NCBI RefSeq assembly: GCF_002022415.1
Contig: NZ_MUBG01000001.1
Span: 992,001-1,056,000, forward strand
Direction: 5' to 3'
Origin: Bartonella sp. WD12.1
Lineage (GTDB): Bacteria > Pseudomonadota > Alphaproteobacteria > Rhizobiales > Rhizobiaceae
DNA: 64,000 nt
Shown: one piece after another, positions 9,123 through 22,074 of the stretch
Numbering within the stretch: position 1 is the stretch's first letter
How the letters are laid out: each line of letters begins with the position of its first letter
Translations under genes and position numbers: made by a program
Notes under the pieces: generated by a model
What the model was told of the DNA's origin: nothing
What the model saw: only the letters and a program-made list of their open reading frames with translations
Database searches by the model: none

Positions 9123-9992
9123 ATGCTTCAACAAATTCGTCTATCCTGTACAGCCCTCAAAGACGAGGCAGAGCAGTTTTATACTCTTATGGAAGAAGCC
9201 TTTGAGGAAGAAGGATATCCTCTTGCTTTGGTAGAAATAGATGAAAAAAACGCTATTTATGAACTGTCACTTTATGTTGACAAAGAAAACCAAGACAGTG
9301 CGTATAAACGCTTTGCAGATATTCTTGCTCTAAACCCTAATAAAATTAATATAGAAATTTTACCTGATATTGACTGGGTCCAACAAAGTCTTAAAGGGCT
9401 AAAACCTGTATATGCAGGTCCTTTCTTTCTTTATGGAAGTCATGACCGAAAAAATATCCCACCTAATGTTTTGCCAATTGAAATTGAAGCCAATCAAGCT
9501 TTTGGTACAGGTCATCATGAAACAACATCTGGCTGTTTAGAAATGATCACCAAAATTATGCAAACTGAAAATCCGCAAAATGCTCTCGATCTTGGCACAG
9601 GGAGTGGCGTATTAGCTATTGGTATGGCAATGCTTAAACCCATTTCTATACTTGCATCTGATAGCGATCCAATTGCCGTTCAAATTGCACAACACAATAT
9701 TAAACTCAATGGTGTTAAAAGATATATCACAACTATTACAGCAACGGGCTTTAATCACGATACAATTGCATCACATGCACCCTTTGACCTCATTGTTGCT
9801 AATATCCTCGCCGGTCCTCTTATTGAACTTGCACAAGAAATGGCCCAAGCTTTGCAAAAAAATGGATCTATCATATTATCAGGTATCCTTGAAGAACAGC
9901 ACGACCATGTTCTAAAAGCTTATGTAAAACAAGGCTTACAACATATTGAAACATACCACCGCCAAGGATGGGTTACTTTACATCTCAAATAA
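9123..9992 (+). CDS. prmA: Ribosomal protein L11 methyltransferase
   Basis: SAM-dependent trimethylation of ribosomal protein L11. At 289 residues it has an N-terminal L11-recognition domain (1-110), the linker AFGTGHHETT (126-135), SAM motif I ALDLGTGSGVLAIG (154-167) and the catalytic-pocket segment VANILAGPLIELA. The aminopeptidase P start follows 13 nt after the stop, so the two are probably co-transcribed. Confidence 0.94.
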   Translation: MLQQIRLSCTALKDEAEQFYTLMEEAFEEEGYPLALVEIDEKNAIYELSLYVDKENQDSAYKRFADILALNPNKINIEILPDIDWVQQSLKGLKPVYAGPFFLYGSHDRKNIPPNVLPIEIEANQAFGTGHHETTSGCLEMITKIMQTENPQNALDLGTGSGVLAIGMAMLKPISILASDSDPIAVQIAQHNIKLNGVKRYITTITATGFNHDTIASHAPFDLIVANILAGPLIELAQEMAQALQKNGSIILSGILEEQHDHVLKAYVKQGLQHIETYHRQGWVTLHLK

Positions 9993-10005
9993 AAAAGGAC
10001 ATCGC

Positions 10006-11832
10006 GTGTATCAATCTTTTGAGGTTATAACAAATCCAATCCATGCTGCAGAGCGTATTTTTGCCCTTCGTCAAGAACTCGAACGTATAGGGCTAGATGG
10101 TTTTCTTGTACCAAGAACAGATGAACATCAAGGAGAGTATATTCCACCGCATGCACAGCGCCTTAGCTGGCTAACTGGTTTTACTGGATCAGCTGGTATG
10201 GCATTAATTCTAAAAAATAAAGCTATTATATTCACAGACGGGCGTTATACACTCCAAGTCCGCCAACAAACTGATCCTCAGATTTTTGATTATGAAGACC
10301 TGATGACCTGCTCACCCTCACAATGGTTAGAAGAAAATGGGCATAAGCTCTCCATTGGCTTTGACCCATGGCTTCATACTATTGCTGCTACCGCCACATT
10401 GAGAAAAGCATTAGAATCTAAAGCAGGAGGAAAGCTTATAGCAACCAAAGCCAATCCTATTGATCTTATTTGGCAAGACCAACCACAATTACCGCAAGCT
10501 GCTTTATCGATTCATCCTCTTGAATATGCAGGATGTAAAACCGACGAAAAATTAGCATTAATTTATGAAAACATACAGCAAGCCGGAGCGAATGCTTTTA
10601 TTCTCACAGATCCTGCTTCTATTGCATGGACATTCAATATACGGGGTAATGATGTCTCCAACACACCCTTTGCCCTTTGTTTTGCTCTCATTTCAACCAA
10701 AGAAACACCGTCCTTATTTATTGATAGCAAAAAACTCAGTTTAGAACAGAAAAATTATCTGAAACAATATGTAAAAATATATGAACCAGAAAAACTCACT
10801 CCAAAGATCAAAGATCATGTTCAAAAAGGAATGGTTTTTGCTTTAGATCCACTGCGAACATGCGAAAAATTGCGTACTATTATTGAAGATGAAAATAATT
10901 CTTTCATTACGCTTACTGACCCAGCTGCCTTGCCACGTGCTATTAAAAATAGCACAGAATTAGACGGTGCACGTAAAGCTCATTTGTGCGATGGTGTATC
11001 ACTTACCCGCTTTTTTGCTTGGTTGGATAAACAAACACCAGGCACAATTAGTGAAATTTCTGCTGCTCAAAAATTAGAAGAATTTCGTATAATAACAGCA
11101 CAAAAAATGGGAACAAAACTCGAAGACCTTTCTTTTGATACGATTTCAGCAGCAGGTGCAAATGGTGCAATTGTTCATTATCGTGTAACGACTGAAACAA
11201 ACAAACCACTCAATGCCGGTGAGCTTTATCTTGTTGATTCAGGTGGACAATATCGCAACGGCACAACAGATGTCACGCGCACAATAGCAATCGGCCTTAT
11301 TGGAGAAGAAGAAAAACGCTGTTTTACTCTTGTTCTTAAAGGTATGATTGCTCTTTCAACCGCACGATTTCCAAAAGGTACACGCGGGCAAGATATTGAT
11401 GTTCTAGCACGTATCTCTTTATGGAAGGCCGGTTTTGATTATGCACATGGTACTGGCCATGGAGTTGGCTCTTATCTCTCTGTTCATGAAGGACCACAAA
11501 ATCTTTCACGTTACGGAAGTCAAGAACTTATTCCCGGAATGATTATTTCTAATGAACCAGGATATTACCGTGAAGGAGCTTTTGGCATTCGTATTGAAAA
11601 TTTGATGATCGTAAAACCCGCACAAAAAATTACTTCTGGCGATATAGACATGCTATCATTTGAAACACTCACAAATTGCCCTATTGATCGACGGCTAATC
11701 CTACCAGAGCTTTTGACAACTCAAGAGCGACAATGGCTTAATGACTATCATGCGCACGTTTATAAAGTGAATGCACCTTATCTTAGTACAGAAGAAAAAA
11801 AATGGGCAAAAGAAGCCACAATGCCTCTTTAA
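10006..11832 (+). CDS. pepP: Xaa-Pro aminopeptidase (aminopeptidase P, M24B)
   Basis: Removes N-terminal residues that precede proline. The start chosen is GTG at 10006, preceded by AAAAAAGGA with 6-nt spacing. A longer reading from TTG at 9946 would overlap prmA by 47 nt. The 608 residues comprise two creatinase-like N-terminal domains and a C-terminal pita-bread domain. Metal ligands are visible: Asp about 410 (VDSGGQY), Asp about 421 (GTTDVTRT), His about 485 (GTGHGVGSYLSVHEGP), Glu about 515 (NEPGYY) and Glu about 530 (IRIEN). Long eukaryote-like form common in Rhizobiales. Confidence 0.9.
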   Translation: MYQSFEVITNPIHAAERIFALRQELERIGLDGFLVPRTDEHQGEYIPPHAQRLSWLTGFTGSAGMALILKNKAIIFTDGRYTLQVRQQTDPQIFDYEDLMTCSPSQWLEENGHKLSIGFDPWLHTIAATATLRKALESKAGGKLIATKANPIDLIWQDQPQLPQAALSIHPLEYAGCKTDEKLALIYENIQQAGANAFILTDPASIAWTFNIRGNDVSNTPFALCFALISTKETPSLFIDSKKLSLEQKNYLKQYVKIYEPEKLTPKIKDHVQKGMVFALDPLRTCEKLRTIIEDENNSFITLTDPAALPRAIKNSTELDGARKAHLCDGVSLTRFFAWLDKQTPGTISEISAAQKLEEFRIITAQKMGTKLEDLSFDTISAAGANGAIVHYRVTTETNKPLNAGELYLVDSGGQYRNGTTDVTRTIAIGLIGEEEKRCFTLVLKGMIALSTARFPKGTRGQDIDVLARISLWKAGFDYAHGTGHGVGSYLSVHEGPQNLSRYGSQELIPGMIISNEPGYYREGAFGIRIENLMIVKPAQKITSGDIDMLSFETLTNCPIDRRLILPELLTTQERQWLNDYHAHVYKVNAPYLSTEEKKWAKEATMPL

Positions 11833-11984
11833 TTAAATAAAAGTGCAGACTTATTCTCTTACCAAGGCATTCTCTTTGGTATTTTGGAAAAACAGTGCGT
11901 ATTTCTCGTAAGCAGAGATAAATAAAACCCTAAAGCTCATAATTGTACAAAGGGTAACTAATTGGAATATATCATCAAAAAAAC

Positions 11985-14165
<2,181 letters not shown>

Positions 14166-14248
14166 TTATAATTATACGAATCTCAACTCTTTATTATCAA
14201 TAGAATCCAAACGAATATATCTTCGCTTGTGTTCCTACCATTAATCAA

Positions 14249-15913
14249 TCATATTTGTGCTAAAAGTTTTTGGGCTGCTGCACGTGCCTCTTCAGTGATC
14301 TGTTCCCCTGCTAACATACGTGCAATTTCTTCAGCACGTTCACACTCTTCCATTTTATGAATACGCGTAACAAAATGCCCTTTATCGCCTTCAACTTTTG
14401 AAACAAGAAAATGACTATGAGCTTTGGCTGCAACCTGAGGTGCATGTGTAATAGCAAAAACCTGAACACTTTTTGATAAACACAGCAACCTCTGCCCAAT
14501 CGCAGCAGCCACAGCCCCACCAATTCCTGTATCAATTTCATCAAAAATCAGCGTAGGAGCTGATCCACGATCCGCCAGGACAACCTTTAATGCTAATAAA
14601 AAACGAGATAATTCACCGCCAGAAACTACACTCAACATTGGTCCCGCTCGTGATCCAGGATTTGTTCGTATCCAATACTCAACACGGTCTATACCATCTG
14701 CATAACGCTTTTCAGAATCACTTTGCACGTTAACAGTAAATTCCGCCTTTTCTAATTTCAATGCTGGCAATTCAGCCATAACGCTCGTAGATAAACGATG
14801 CGCTACTTCTTGGCGTTTCATGGAAAGGGCTTGTGCACATGTATCATATTCTTTTTGTGCCTCCTGCGCTTTTACTCTCAAATGCTCCAACGTGGTCTGA
14901 GCAGAATCAAAATCAGAAAGTTCAGCTTTCATTTTATCACATAACTGAGATAATTCAGCTACAGAAACATGGTATTTGCGCGCCAAACCCCGAAGTGTAA
15001 AAAGGCGCTCTTCTACTCGTTCCAATTCACTAGAATCAAAGTTCAATGCTTGCATTGCCGTTTCAATACCATCTTGCGCTACTGAAAGCGCCTGCAATGC
15101 ATCATCAATAGACTTAACCACAGGCGTAATGAGTGTCTGTGCCTCAGGAATTTTTCGTTCTAAACGTCTCACCAAATTGGACAGGATAGAAATTGGTGAT
15201 CTCGGACCATTGAAAAGATCATCAGCCTCTTTAATATCAGTCGCTATTTTATCTAATTTCAACATATCTGCACGACGAAGAGACAGTGTATTTTCTTCAT
15301 CAATTGTAAAATCAAATTTTTCAAGTTCTTCCACACTTGCACGAAGGTAACAAGCCTCACGTGTAGCAGCTTCCACTTTGATACGCTGCTGTTGCACATG
15401 TTCCTCTAATTCATGCCATATCCGATAACATTTGCGTACATTTTCTGCCTCACTCTCAAATCCACCAAAAGCATCTAATAACTGGCGATGCGTATCAACA
15501 TCAACAAGTGCACGATCATCATGCTGTCCATGAATTTCAACCAACATACGACCAACATTGCGCATTAATGCAATACTAGCCACCTGATCATTGATAAAAC
15601 CGCGGCTACGACCATCATTTGATTGCACACGTCGTAAAATGATATCGCCTTCATTATCAAAACCATTCTCACGTATAAGCTGGCGTACAGGGTGTGAAAT
15701 AGGCACATCAAAAACAGCTGTCACCTGCCCTTGCACTGCACCATGGCGCACAAGTGAAGCATCTCCACGCCCTCCAAGAGCTAATGACAAAGAATCAAGC
15801 AAAATAGATTTTCCAGCACCCGTTTCCCCGGTTAAAACCAATAACCCCATGGGAAAACTAATATCGAGCTTCTCGATCAAAACAATATTATGAATCGAAA
15901 GCTGTATCAGCAT
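14249..15913 (-). CDS. recN: DNA repair protein RecN
   Basis: SMC-like ATPase of double-strand break repair. At 554 residues it has Walker A GETGAGKS (29-36), a long coiled-coil middle (about 155-370, rich in Glu, Leu and Lys), the ABC signature VVSGGELSRFLLAL and Walker B LIFDEIDTGIGG. It is only 32 nt downstream of bamD on the same strand, so it is likely in one transcript with it. Confidence 0.96.
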   Translation of the reverse strand: MLIQLSIHNIVLIEKLDISFPMGLLVLTGETGAGKSILLDSLSLALGGRGDASLVRHGAVQGQVTAVFDVPISHPVRQLIRENGFDNEGDIILRRVQSNDGRSRGFINDQVASIALMRNVGRMLVEIHGQHDDRALVDVDTHRQLLDAFGGFESEAENVRKCYRIWHELEEHVQQQRIKVEAATREACYLRASVEELEKFDFTIDEENTLSLRRADMLKLDKIATDIKEADDLFNGPRSPISILSNLVRRLERKIPEAQTLITPVVKSIDDALQALSVAQDGIETAMQALNFDSSELERVEERLFTLRGLARKYHVSVAELSQLCDKMKAELSDFDSAQTTLEHLRVKAQEAQKEYDTCAQALSMKRQEVAHRLSTSVMAELPALKLEKAEFTVNVQSDSEKRYADGIDRVEYWIRTNPGSRAGPMLSVVSGGELSRFLLALKVVLADRGSAPTLIFDEIDTGIGGAVAAAIGQRLLCLSKSVQVFAITHAPQVAAKAHSHFLVSKVEGDKGHFVTRIHKMEECERAEEIARMLAGEQITEEARAAAQKLLAQI

Positions 15914-15945
15914 ATGAAATCAATGCGCCTCATTTTTATCACCAC

Positions 15946-16827
15946 TTATTTAGCACCACTTAAAGCACGTGAAATCCAAGAAGACTTATGTTCTTGCGGT
16001 GATACTCTGTTCTTCTGTAATAAATCATAGGAGAATTTATACCATTTACTTTCTGGATAATTGCGCCCTAAAACAGCTGCTGCTGTCTGCGCTTCTGCAA
16101 TTAAACCAAGAGCCAGATTAACCTCAGTCAAGCGGAAAAGCGCTTCTTCAATTTGGTTTGTATCCGAATATTCTTCAACTACTGTGCGAAATCTTCTGCT
16201 TGCTGCTAGATATTGCCGACCTTCCTCATAGTAGCGGCCAACCTGCATTTCTTTACCAGCCAACTGTTCTCGACCAAAGCGTATTTTATCTTTAGCATCT
16301 TTTACATACTCAGAGTTTGGGTAGCGTTCTATTAAAAGCTGCATAGCAGCAATAGCGCGTTTGGTATCTCGTTGGTCGCGTGTAACATCACGAATCTGAT
16401 GAAAAGAAGAAAGACCAACAATATAATAAGCATAAGCAGAATCACTGGCATTTGGATAAAGAGTAATATAGCGCTGTGCCATACTAATTGCATCATCATA
16501 CTTGGCCAGTCGGTAACTTACAAAAGCGCCCATAACTAAAGATTTACGGCCCCATTCAGTATAGGCATATTGCTTTTCAATAATGGAAAACTTCTTCAAT
16601 GCCTCATCAAATCGCCCTACATCAAGGTTAGCAAGCGCTTGATTATACAATACATCTGGTGGATCCATTATTAAAACATGCATAGCTGGATTAAAAGCAT
16701 CTGTATCTTTGCTTAAACAACCCGCTAACAAACAGAGCCCCCCTCCTAAGATTCCAATCAATATTTTGCGTACAATGTTAGATTGTCTATGTGCCATACT
16801 TTTAATATACATATTAGACCTTTTCAT
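15946..16827 (-). CDS. bamD: Outer membrane assembly lipoprotein BamD (ComL)
   Basis: Lipoprotein subunit of the BAM complex that inserts beta-barrel proteins into the outer membrane. A basic N-terminus and hydrophobic stretch end in the lipobox LLAGC (acylated C37), followed by TPR-like repeats (YNQALANLDVGRFDEALKKF, YAYYIVGLSSF, RYPNSEYVKDA). At 293 residues it is normal for the group. The start is uncertain: ATGs at residues 1, 6 and 12 are all in frame before the signal. A 168-nt gap to lpxC suggests its own promoter. Confidence 0.92.
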   Translation of the reverse strand: MKRSNMYIKSMAHRQSNIVRKILIGILGGGLCLLAGCLSKDTDAFNPAMHVLIMDPPDVLYNQALANLDVGRFDEALKKFSIIEKQYAYTEWGRKSLVMGAFVSYRLAKYDDAISMAQRYITLYPNASDSAYAYYIVGLSSFHQIRDVTRDQRDTKRAIAAMQLLIERYPNSEYVKDAKDKIRFGREQLAGKEMQVGRYYEEGRQYLAASRRFRTVVEEYSDTNQIEEALFRLTEVNLALGLIAEAQTAAAVLGRNYPESKWYKFSYDLLQKNRVSPQEHKSSWISRALSGAK

Positions 16828-16995
16828 AGTGTTCCCAGCCTCCCAAAAATATTACCTTGGAGTAAAAGCTATTTATCAAAAAGCTTTATGCCATATCATT
16901 TTAAAACTGGCTAATTGATTTAGTAGTTTTTGGTCAATCATCCCCTTAAAAATCAAAGAAGCTTAAGTAAAATTTTTCAAATTTTTCTATTCCAA

Positions 16996-17868
16996 CTACA
17001 AAATACTTTTTTCGTAACACGATTCATCTGTCAAAACAGCCTTAACTAATTGTGAATTAAGCGCATGCCCACTACAATGTGAACGAAATAATCCAATAAA
17101 AGGCGCACCAAGCAAAGCAGTGTCACCAACTGCATCAAGAGTTTTATGCCTAACAAATTCATTTTCAAAATAAGGACCATTTGAATTAATGATTTGGTTA
17201 TTAAGACCAATAATAAGAGAATTTTCTAAAGAGGCTCCTAATCCTTTCCCAGAAATCCACAATTTTTCTACATCTTTAACAAAACCAAAGGTACGCGCAC
17301 GTGATAAATCATCTCGAAATGCTTGTGACGTAAGATCAAAACTTAATTGCTGCTTCCCAATAGCAGATGAAGCAAAATCGATTGTAACATCAAAACGGCG
17401 TCCTTCAAACGGCAAAAATTCTGCAAAGCCATTGGTCGTTTCAACGCGCATTGGTTTTTTTATAATAAAATAAGGACGCAATACCGCCTGCTGTACAATA
17501 CCCACTTTCTCAAAGAGCTGACAATACTGCCACGCAGCACCATCTAAAATAGGTATCTCATTACTTGACACTTCAATGATAAGATTATCTAAATCATAAG
17601 CAGCAATTGCCGCCATCAAATGTTCAATTGTTTCAACCCTTACATCTCCATGGCCAAGCACTGTTGACAATTCAGTCTTTCCCGTTTGCGATACATGTGC
17701 CTGAAACGTTTGTTCTTTTCCGTCCTCCCCAAAACGTCTAAAGATAATACCACATCCAACATCGGCTGGACAAACTTTTACTACAGATAGGCACCCACTA
17801 TGCACACCATATCCTTTAAACGTCACAGCATTCTTAAGAGTCGATTGATACCTTTTCATCAAACGCAT
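16996..17868 (-). CDS. lpxC: UDP-3-O-acyl-N-acetylglucosamine deacetylase
   Basis: Zinc-dependent committed step of lipid A synthesis. The 290 residues show the family pattern: TLKNAVTFKGYGVHSG at the start, the first zinc His in VETIEHLMAAIAAYDLDN, the KTLDAVGDTALLG segment with the other zinc ligands (His and Asp) and the general catalyst His in HCSGHALN. ATG at residue 1 or residue 4 may be used. It follows ftsZ on the same strand but is separated from it by a terminator, so it is transcribed independently. Confidence 0.96.
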   Translation of the reverse strand: MRLMKRYQSTLKNAVTFKGYGVHSGCLSVVKVCPADVGCGIIFRRFGEDGKEQTFQAHVSQTGKTELSTVLGHGDVRVETIEHLMAAIAAYDLDNLIIEVSSNEIPILDGAAWQYCQLFEKVGIVQQAVLRPYFIIKKPMRVETTNGFAEFLPFEGRRFDVTIDFASSAIGKQQLSFDLTSQAFRDDLSRARTFGFVKDVEKLWISGKGLGASLENSLIIGLNNQIINSNGPYFENEFVRHKTLDAVGDTALLGAPFIGLFRSHCSGHALNSQLVKAVLTDESCYEKSIL

Positions 17869-17945
17869 AATACCATTTCTTAATTTTCTTGATGATCTTT
17901 AAAGGCCTTAACAAAATCCTCAACAAATTATTTCTGCGTAAAATA

Positions 17946-17975
17946 ATAAACCCGCTTATTATAAAGCGGGCTTAT
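17946..17975 (-). terminator. Terminator after ftsZ (end of the dcw cluster)
   Basis: Arms 17948-17957 and 17964-17973 form a 10-bp stem around a GC core (CCCGC/GCGGG) with a 6-nt loop. Read on the minus strand it is followed by TTTATTATTTT. It lies about 90 nt past the ftsZ stop and separates the dcw cluster from lpxC. Confidence 0.85.
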
Positions 17976-18065
17976 AAAAAATATAGAATCTTATATAAAA
18001 ACTCAACATATTTTACTTATAATTTATCAAGATAAAGAGTCTTCTCTTCCTATCCTTTTATCTTA

Positions 18066-19811
18066 TTAATGTGCTTGGCGACGCAAAAATGCGGGTATTT
18101 CCAACTGATCTTCTTCACTTACCAAAGTACGCTGATCTTGTAATACGCGTGGCTGTGATTCAGTAGAGCAACGTGGAACATAAACAGAAGCATCTTGAGA
18201 AAGCATTTGATTGTTTTCATTAGAATTTTCAGATTCCTCATGCTTAGAAGATCTTACAGCAGGCTCCAACCGAGCTTCTAGTTCATCTTCCTCACGATAT
18301 GTTAAGCTCTGCTTTAAACGCTGCCAAAGATTACGTGGACCTTGATCAGAAATAGAAGAATGCACATCCTGTTCAAGAGAAACAGAAGGAAAATCTTTTA
18401 ATTCAGGAATATGCGCTGATGTTGAACGAGGCTGCATTTGTACTTTCTTTTCCTTCTGTTCTACAATTTCAGCCATTTCACCAAGAACATGCGCAGTCGC
18501 CTCCATACTAACTGCCGCAGCCACAGGCTGTGCAGAAACACGATTAACCTGCATACGTGGTGTATTTGATACCTGCCCATGAGAGATATTTTGCCCATAA
18601 GGAAGAGTATTTGTACTTCGTGTAGCAACTGTATCTGCAGGTCGCGTAAAAATTTGACTTTTAGGGCGGAATGGCTCTTCAACTGATTGATTCATTTCCA
18701 ATTCAAGCGCTTCCATTACATCTACCATTGATTCAGAAGACGATGATGATTGAGAAGTAGTTTGTTCTAGTCCATTATCACCCCTACGTGTTGAAACTGT
18801 AGGTCGTTGAAATTTAGGACCTGAAGGTTGAACAACATCACTAACCACACGATCAATACCTGTTGCAACCACCGATACACGAATAAGACCTTCAAGTGAA
18901 TCATCATCAATGGCACCAAAAATAACATTCGCATCAACATCAACTTCTTCACGAATACGATTGGCAGCCTCATCCACTTCAAATAAAGTCATATCACGGC
19001 CCCCTGTAATGGAAATCAAAAGACCACGAGCCCCACACATAGAGGTTTCATCTAACAGAGGATTTGCAATAGCAGCTTCAGCAGCTTTTAAAGCACGTCC
19101 TTCACCAGAAGCTTCACCTGTTCCCATCATCGCACGACCCATTTCATGCATAACAGAACGAACATCAGCAAAGTCAAGATTAATCAACCCTTCTTTAATC
19201 ATTAAGTCCGTGATAGAAGCAACACCAGAGTAAAGCACCTGATCAGCCATAGCAAAAGCATCGGCAAATGTTGTTTTTTCATCTGCAATACGAAATAGAT
19301 TTTGGTTAGGAATAACAATTAATGTATCAACAGATTTTTGTAATTCTTCTATACCAGCTTCCGCTGTTTTCATACGGCGTGCACCTTCAAATTGAAATGG
19401 CTTTGTTACAACACCTACAGTCAAAATACCTTTTTCACGCGCTGCACGAGCAACAACAGGTGCCGCCCCTGTTCCAGTGCCTCCACCCATACCTGCCGTA
19501 ATGAAAACCATATGGGAATTTGCAAGATGATCCATAATCTCATCAATACATTCATTTGCAGCTGCTTGCCCAACTTCCGGCAAAGCACCGGCACCCAAAC
19601 CTTCTGTAACTGCTGCACCAAGCTGGATTACACGCTCAGCCTTTGACATAGCCAAAGCTTGTGCATCCGTATTGGCAACAACAAAATCAACTCCTTGAAG
19701 GCCAGCATTAATCATATTATTGACGGCATTTCCACCACCACCACCAACACCAAAAACGGTAATGCGTGGTTTCAATTCCGCGATATCTGGCCGGTGCAGA
19801 TTAATCGTCAT
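18066..19811 (-). CDS. ftsZ: Cell division GTPase FtsZ, long Rhizobiales form
   Basis: Tubulin-like GTPase that builds the Z ring. The start ATG at 19811 (MTINLHRPD) follows GAAGGAAAAGAAA; an upstream TTG reading adds 8 residues. The 581 residues include the N-terminal [13 protein letters not shown], the tubulin signature [13 protein letters not shown] and [10 protein letters not shown]. The core ends near residue 320. A roughly 240-residue Gln/Ser/Glu-rich linker leads to the conserved tail [12 protein letters not shown], which binds FtsA and other partners. FtsZ in E. coli is under 400 residues. Last dcw gene, before a terminator. Confidence 0.96.
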   Translation of the reverse strand: MTINLHRPDIAELKPRITVFGVGGGGGNAVNNMINAGLQGVDFVVANTDAQALAMSKAERVIQLGAAVTEGLGAGALPEVGQAAANECIDEIMDHLANSHMVFITAGMGGGTGTGAAPVVARAAREKGILTVGVVTKPFQFEGARRMKTAEAGIEELQKSVDTLIVIPNQNLFRIADEKTTFADAFAMADQVLYSGVASITDLMIKEGLINLDFADVRSVMHEMGRAMMGTGEASGEGRALKAAEAAIANPLLDETSMCGARGLLISITGGRDMTLFEVDEAANRIREEVDVDANVIFGAIDDDSLEGLIRVSVVATGIDRVVSDVVQPSGPKFQRPTVSTRRGDNGLEQTTSQSSSSSESMVDVMEALELEMNQSVEEPFRPKSQIFTRPADTVATRSTNTLPYGQNISHGQVSNTPRMQVNRVSAQPVAAAVSMEATAHVLGEMAEIVEQKEKKVQMQPRSTSAHIPELKDFPSVSLEQDVHSSISDQGPRNLWQRLKQSLTYREEDELEARLEPAVRSSKHEESENSNENNQMLSQDASVYVPRCSTESQPRVLQDQRTLVSEEDQLEIPAFLRRQAH

Positions 19812-19879
19812 TTTCTTTTCCTTCTCATAAAGCACCGCAAATTAAGACGGTAAAAATTAATTTCATTCCTACAAATTTA

Positions 19880-21178
19880 CTAAAAACTCTCACGCAACCA
19901 CTGACCAACACGTTTGAAATATCCACCCGTGCTTGTCGATAAATGATTCACTGCAGTTTGGACTGTTTTTTCTTCAAACCCCGCCAATTGCGGATAAATT
20001 AACAATCCAACAGCAGATGAAAATGCCGCTCCCTTAGCAAAGGAAGGAAGCCTGGAAACACCCAAAGGCCGCCCTACACGAACATTTCTTCCCAATACAC
20101 TACGTGCTATTTCCGGCAAACCAACTAATTGGCTTGCTCCCCCGGTCAAAATAACACGCTTACCAATGATGTGACCAAAACCTGAACGGTTCAAACAATC
20201 ACGCATCATTTCTAATATTTCTTCAACACGCGCACGAATAATACGACCAAGAACAGCGCATGGATACTGGATTTCACGACGTTCATTTCCAATTTCTGAT
20301 ACATTAATCATCTGACGCTCATCACAATCTGCTGAAAATGTTGAGCCATATATAACTTTTAAACGCTCAGCCTCTTCAATAGACATCGATAATCCACGAG
20401 CAACATCAAGAGTTATATGATGCCCCCCAATTGCAAGTGCATCTGCATGAACAAATTTTCCTTCAGAAAACACAGAAAATGTCGTTGTTCCACCACCAAA
20501 ATCAATACACGCCGCTCCTAAACGCGCCTCATCATCAACTAAAACCGAAAGACCGCTAGCAAAAGGTGTTGCCACCATCGCTTCAACACTTAAATGAGCA
20601 CGGTTAATGCATGCTTCTAAATTACGCAAAGGTGCTGTTTCTGCCGTCACAACATGCACATCAACACCAAACAACTCTCCCATCATCCCAACAGGATCAG
20701 AAATTCCTTTATCTCCATCCAATGCATAAGATACTGGAACTGAATGCATAACGTGACGTTCAGCCTTAAAAGCTTTACGCGAAACATCTGCTAATGCCAT
20801 ACGCATATCACGTGTAGTAACTTTACGCCCTCCCAAACGCACAACACCATTAACAAAGGCACTCCTCAATCGGCTTGAAGAAAAATTCACAATTACTGAA
20901 TCTACTACTAAACCAGCCATTTTTTCTGCTGCATCAACAGCCAAACGTATAGACTGTTCTGCCGCATACATATCCATCACAACACCAGATTTAATACCCC
21001 GTGAACGTTGCACACCAAAACCCAAAATTTCCATAGAATGTGTACGAGCATGTAAATGGTGTGTATGTTTCAAAGGATGCAAACAAGCAATAAGACACAC
21101 GATCTTACTTGAACCAACATCAAGAACCGTTAGAAAACGTGTTTTGCGCCCTCCAGTATGATGCGACCCAAGCAACAT
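19880..21178 (-). CDS. ftsA: Cell division protein FtsA
   Basis: Actin-like ATPase that tethers FtsZ to the membrane. The 432 residues have phosphate-1 TVLDVGSSKIVCLIA, phosphate-2 CIDFGGGTTTFSVF, an adenosine motif ILTGGASQLVGLPE and an amphipathic C-terminal membrane anchor (FKRVGQWLRESF). The start codon overlaps the ftsQ stop by one base (TAATG). Confidence 0.96.
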   Translation of the reverse strand: MLLGSHHTGGRKTRFLTVLDVGSSKIVCLIACLHPLKHTHHLHARTHSMEILGFGVQRSRGIKSGVVMDMYAAEQSIRLAVDAAEKMAGLVVDSVIVNFSSSRLRSAFVNGVVRLGGRKVTTRDMRMALADVSRKAFKAERHVMHSVPVSYALDGDKGISDPVGMMGELFGVDVHVVTAETAPLRNLEACINRAHLSVEAMVATPFASGLSVLVDDEARLGAACIDFGGGTTTFSVFSEGKFVHADALAIGGHHITLDVARGLSMSIEEAERLKVIYGSTFSADCDERQMINVSEIGNERREIQYPCAVLGRIIRARVEEILEMMRDCLNRSGFGHIIGKRVILTGGASQLVGLPEIARSVLGRNVRVGRPLGVSRLPSFAKGAAFSSAVGLLIYPQLAGFEEKTVQTAVNHLSTSTGGYFKRVGQWLRESF

Positions 21179-22074
21179 TATACACCCCCCGCTTTTAAGA
21201 TACGCTCTTCTTCTGCCACAACAGCACGATGACGTGCCAATGCCTCATCCGATAAAGAAACTGTTATCCGATCAGAAAGGCGCAAATCAATACTTAAAAC
21301 ATCGCGCACAAAAAGATCTTGCACTGTACCTGTTTTAAAAAGAGAAGAGAGGCTTTCAATAGCTCTTTTTTCAGGCAACATAATACGCATTCCATTATCT
21401 AGAACAAGATCCCAACGCCGATCACCCACACGCACATAAGCGCGGACACGACTGCTCAACTGTGGATATACCGAAAGTTCTTTAATAAATAATTTTGCTG
21501 CACTTTGCGCACCTTGACCAACCACAAGAGGCAAATTCTGAACTAAACCCGCCTGAAATGGGGCAATCACACATCCTGTATGATCAACAATATCCATTAT
21601 ACCATCATGTTGCCAAATGGCATATGGTTCACGCTCTATCACTGAAATACGCACACGATTAGGATAAATTTTTTGAACATCAGCTGATTGAATCCAAGTC
21701 TGCTGCTCTAAAATAAAGCGCGCTTTATTAACATCAAAACTGATAATTGATGGATAAGCATCAAGCCCTAAAATTTTCAAAATATCTTGTCTTGCTATAC
21801 GCTTATTGCCGTTCATATCGACATCAGTTACCACAAAACCAAAATTTAATGGCGCAGCTTTTATAATGCTATCCATCTGACCATTAGATGAAATTCCATA
21901 AAGTACCGAAAGAAAGAAAAAGGACAAAACAGCAAAAGAACCAAAATGGCGAGGCACATAAATACTGGTAACAAACTGAAATATAAAACGACAAAAACGA
22001 CGATAAAGACGCGGAAAAACTGGCACTGATTGCACCATCAGAATATTTATTCTATCAACATTCAACGCATACAC
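21178..22074 (-). CDS. ftsQ: Cell division protein FtsQ
   Basis: Bitopic divisome protein linking early and late division proteins. The start is best placed at GTG 22074 ([12 protein letters not shown]), because GGAGGA lies 6 nt upstream. An ATG at 22095 is in frame but lacks such a site. The 298 residues have a basic cytoplasmic head, one membrane segment near residues 48-65 ([14 protein letters not shown]), a POTRA domain ([20 protein letters not shown]) and the FtsQ beta domain. It overlaps ddl by 13 nt and ftsA by 1 nt. Confidence 0.93.
   Translation of the reverse strand: MYALNVDRINILMVQSVPVFPRLYRRFCRFIFQFVTSIYVPRHFGSFAVLSFFFLSVLYGISSNGQMDSIIKAAPLNFGFVVTDVDMNGNKRIARQDILKILGLDAYPSIISFDVNKARFILEQQTWIQSADVQKIYPNRVRISVIEREPYAIWQHDGIMDIVDHTGCVIAPFQAGLVQNLPLVVGQGAQSAAKLFIKELSVYPQLSSRVRAYVRVGDRRWDLVLDNGMRIMLPEKRAIESLSSLFKTGTVQDLFVRDVLSIDLRLSDRITVSLSDEALARHRAVVAEEERILKAGGV

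Noticed and set aside
9946-10005. TTG start of aminopeptidase P inside prmA
   Set aside because: GTG at 10006 has a well-spaced AAAAAAGGA ribosome site and avoids a 47-nt overlap.
11846-11897. Weak inverted repeat TACCAA/TTGGTA between aminopeptidase P and ligA
   Set aside because: The stem is only 6 bp with a long loop and a short T run; not convincing as a terminator.
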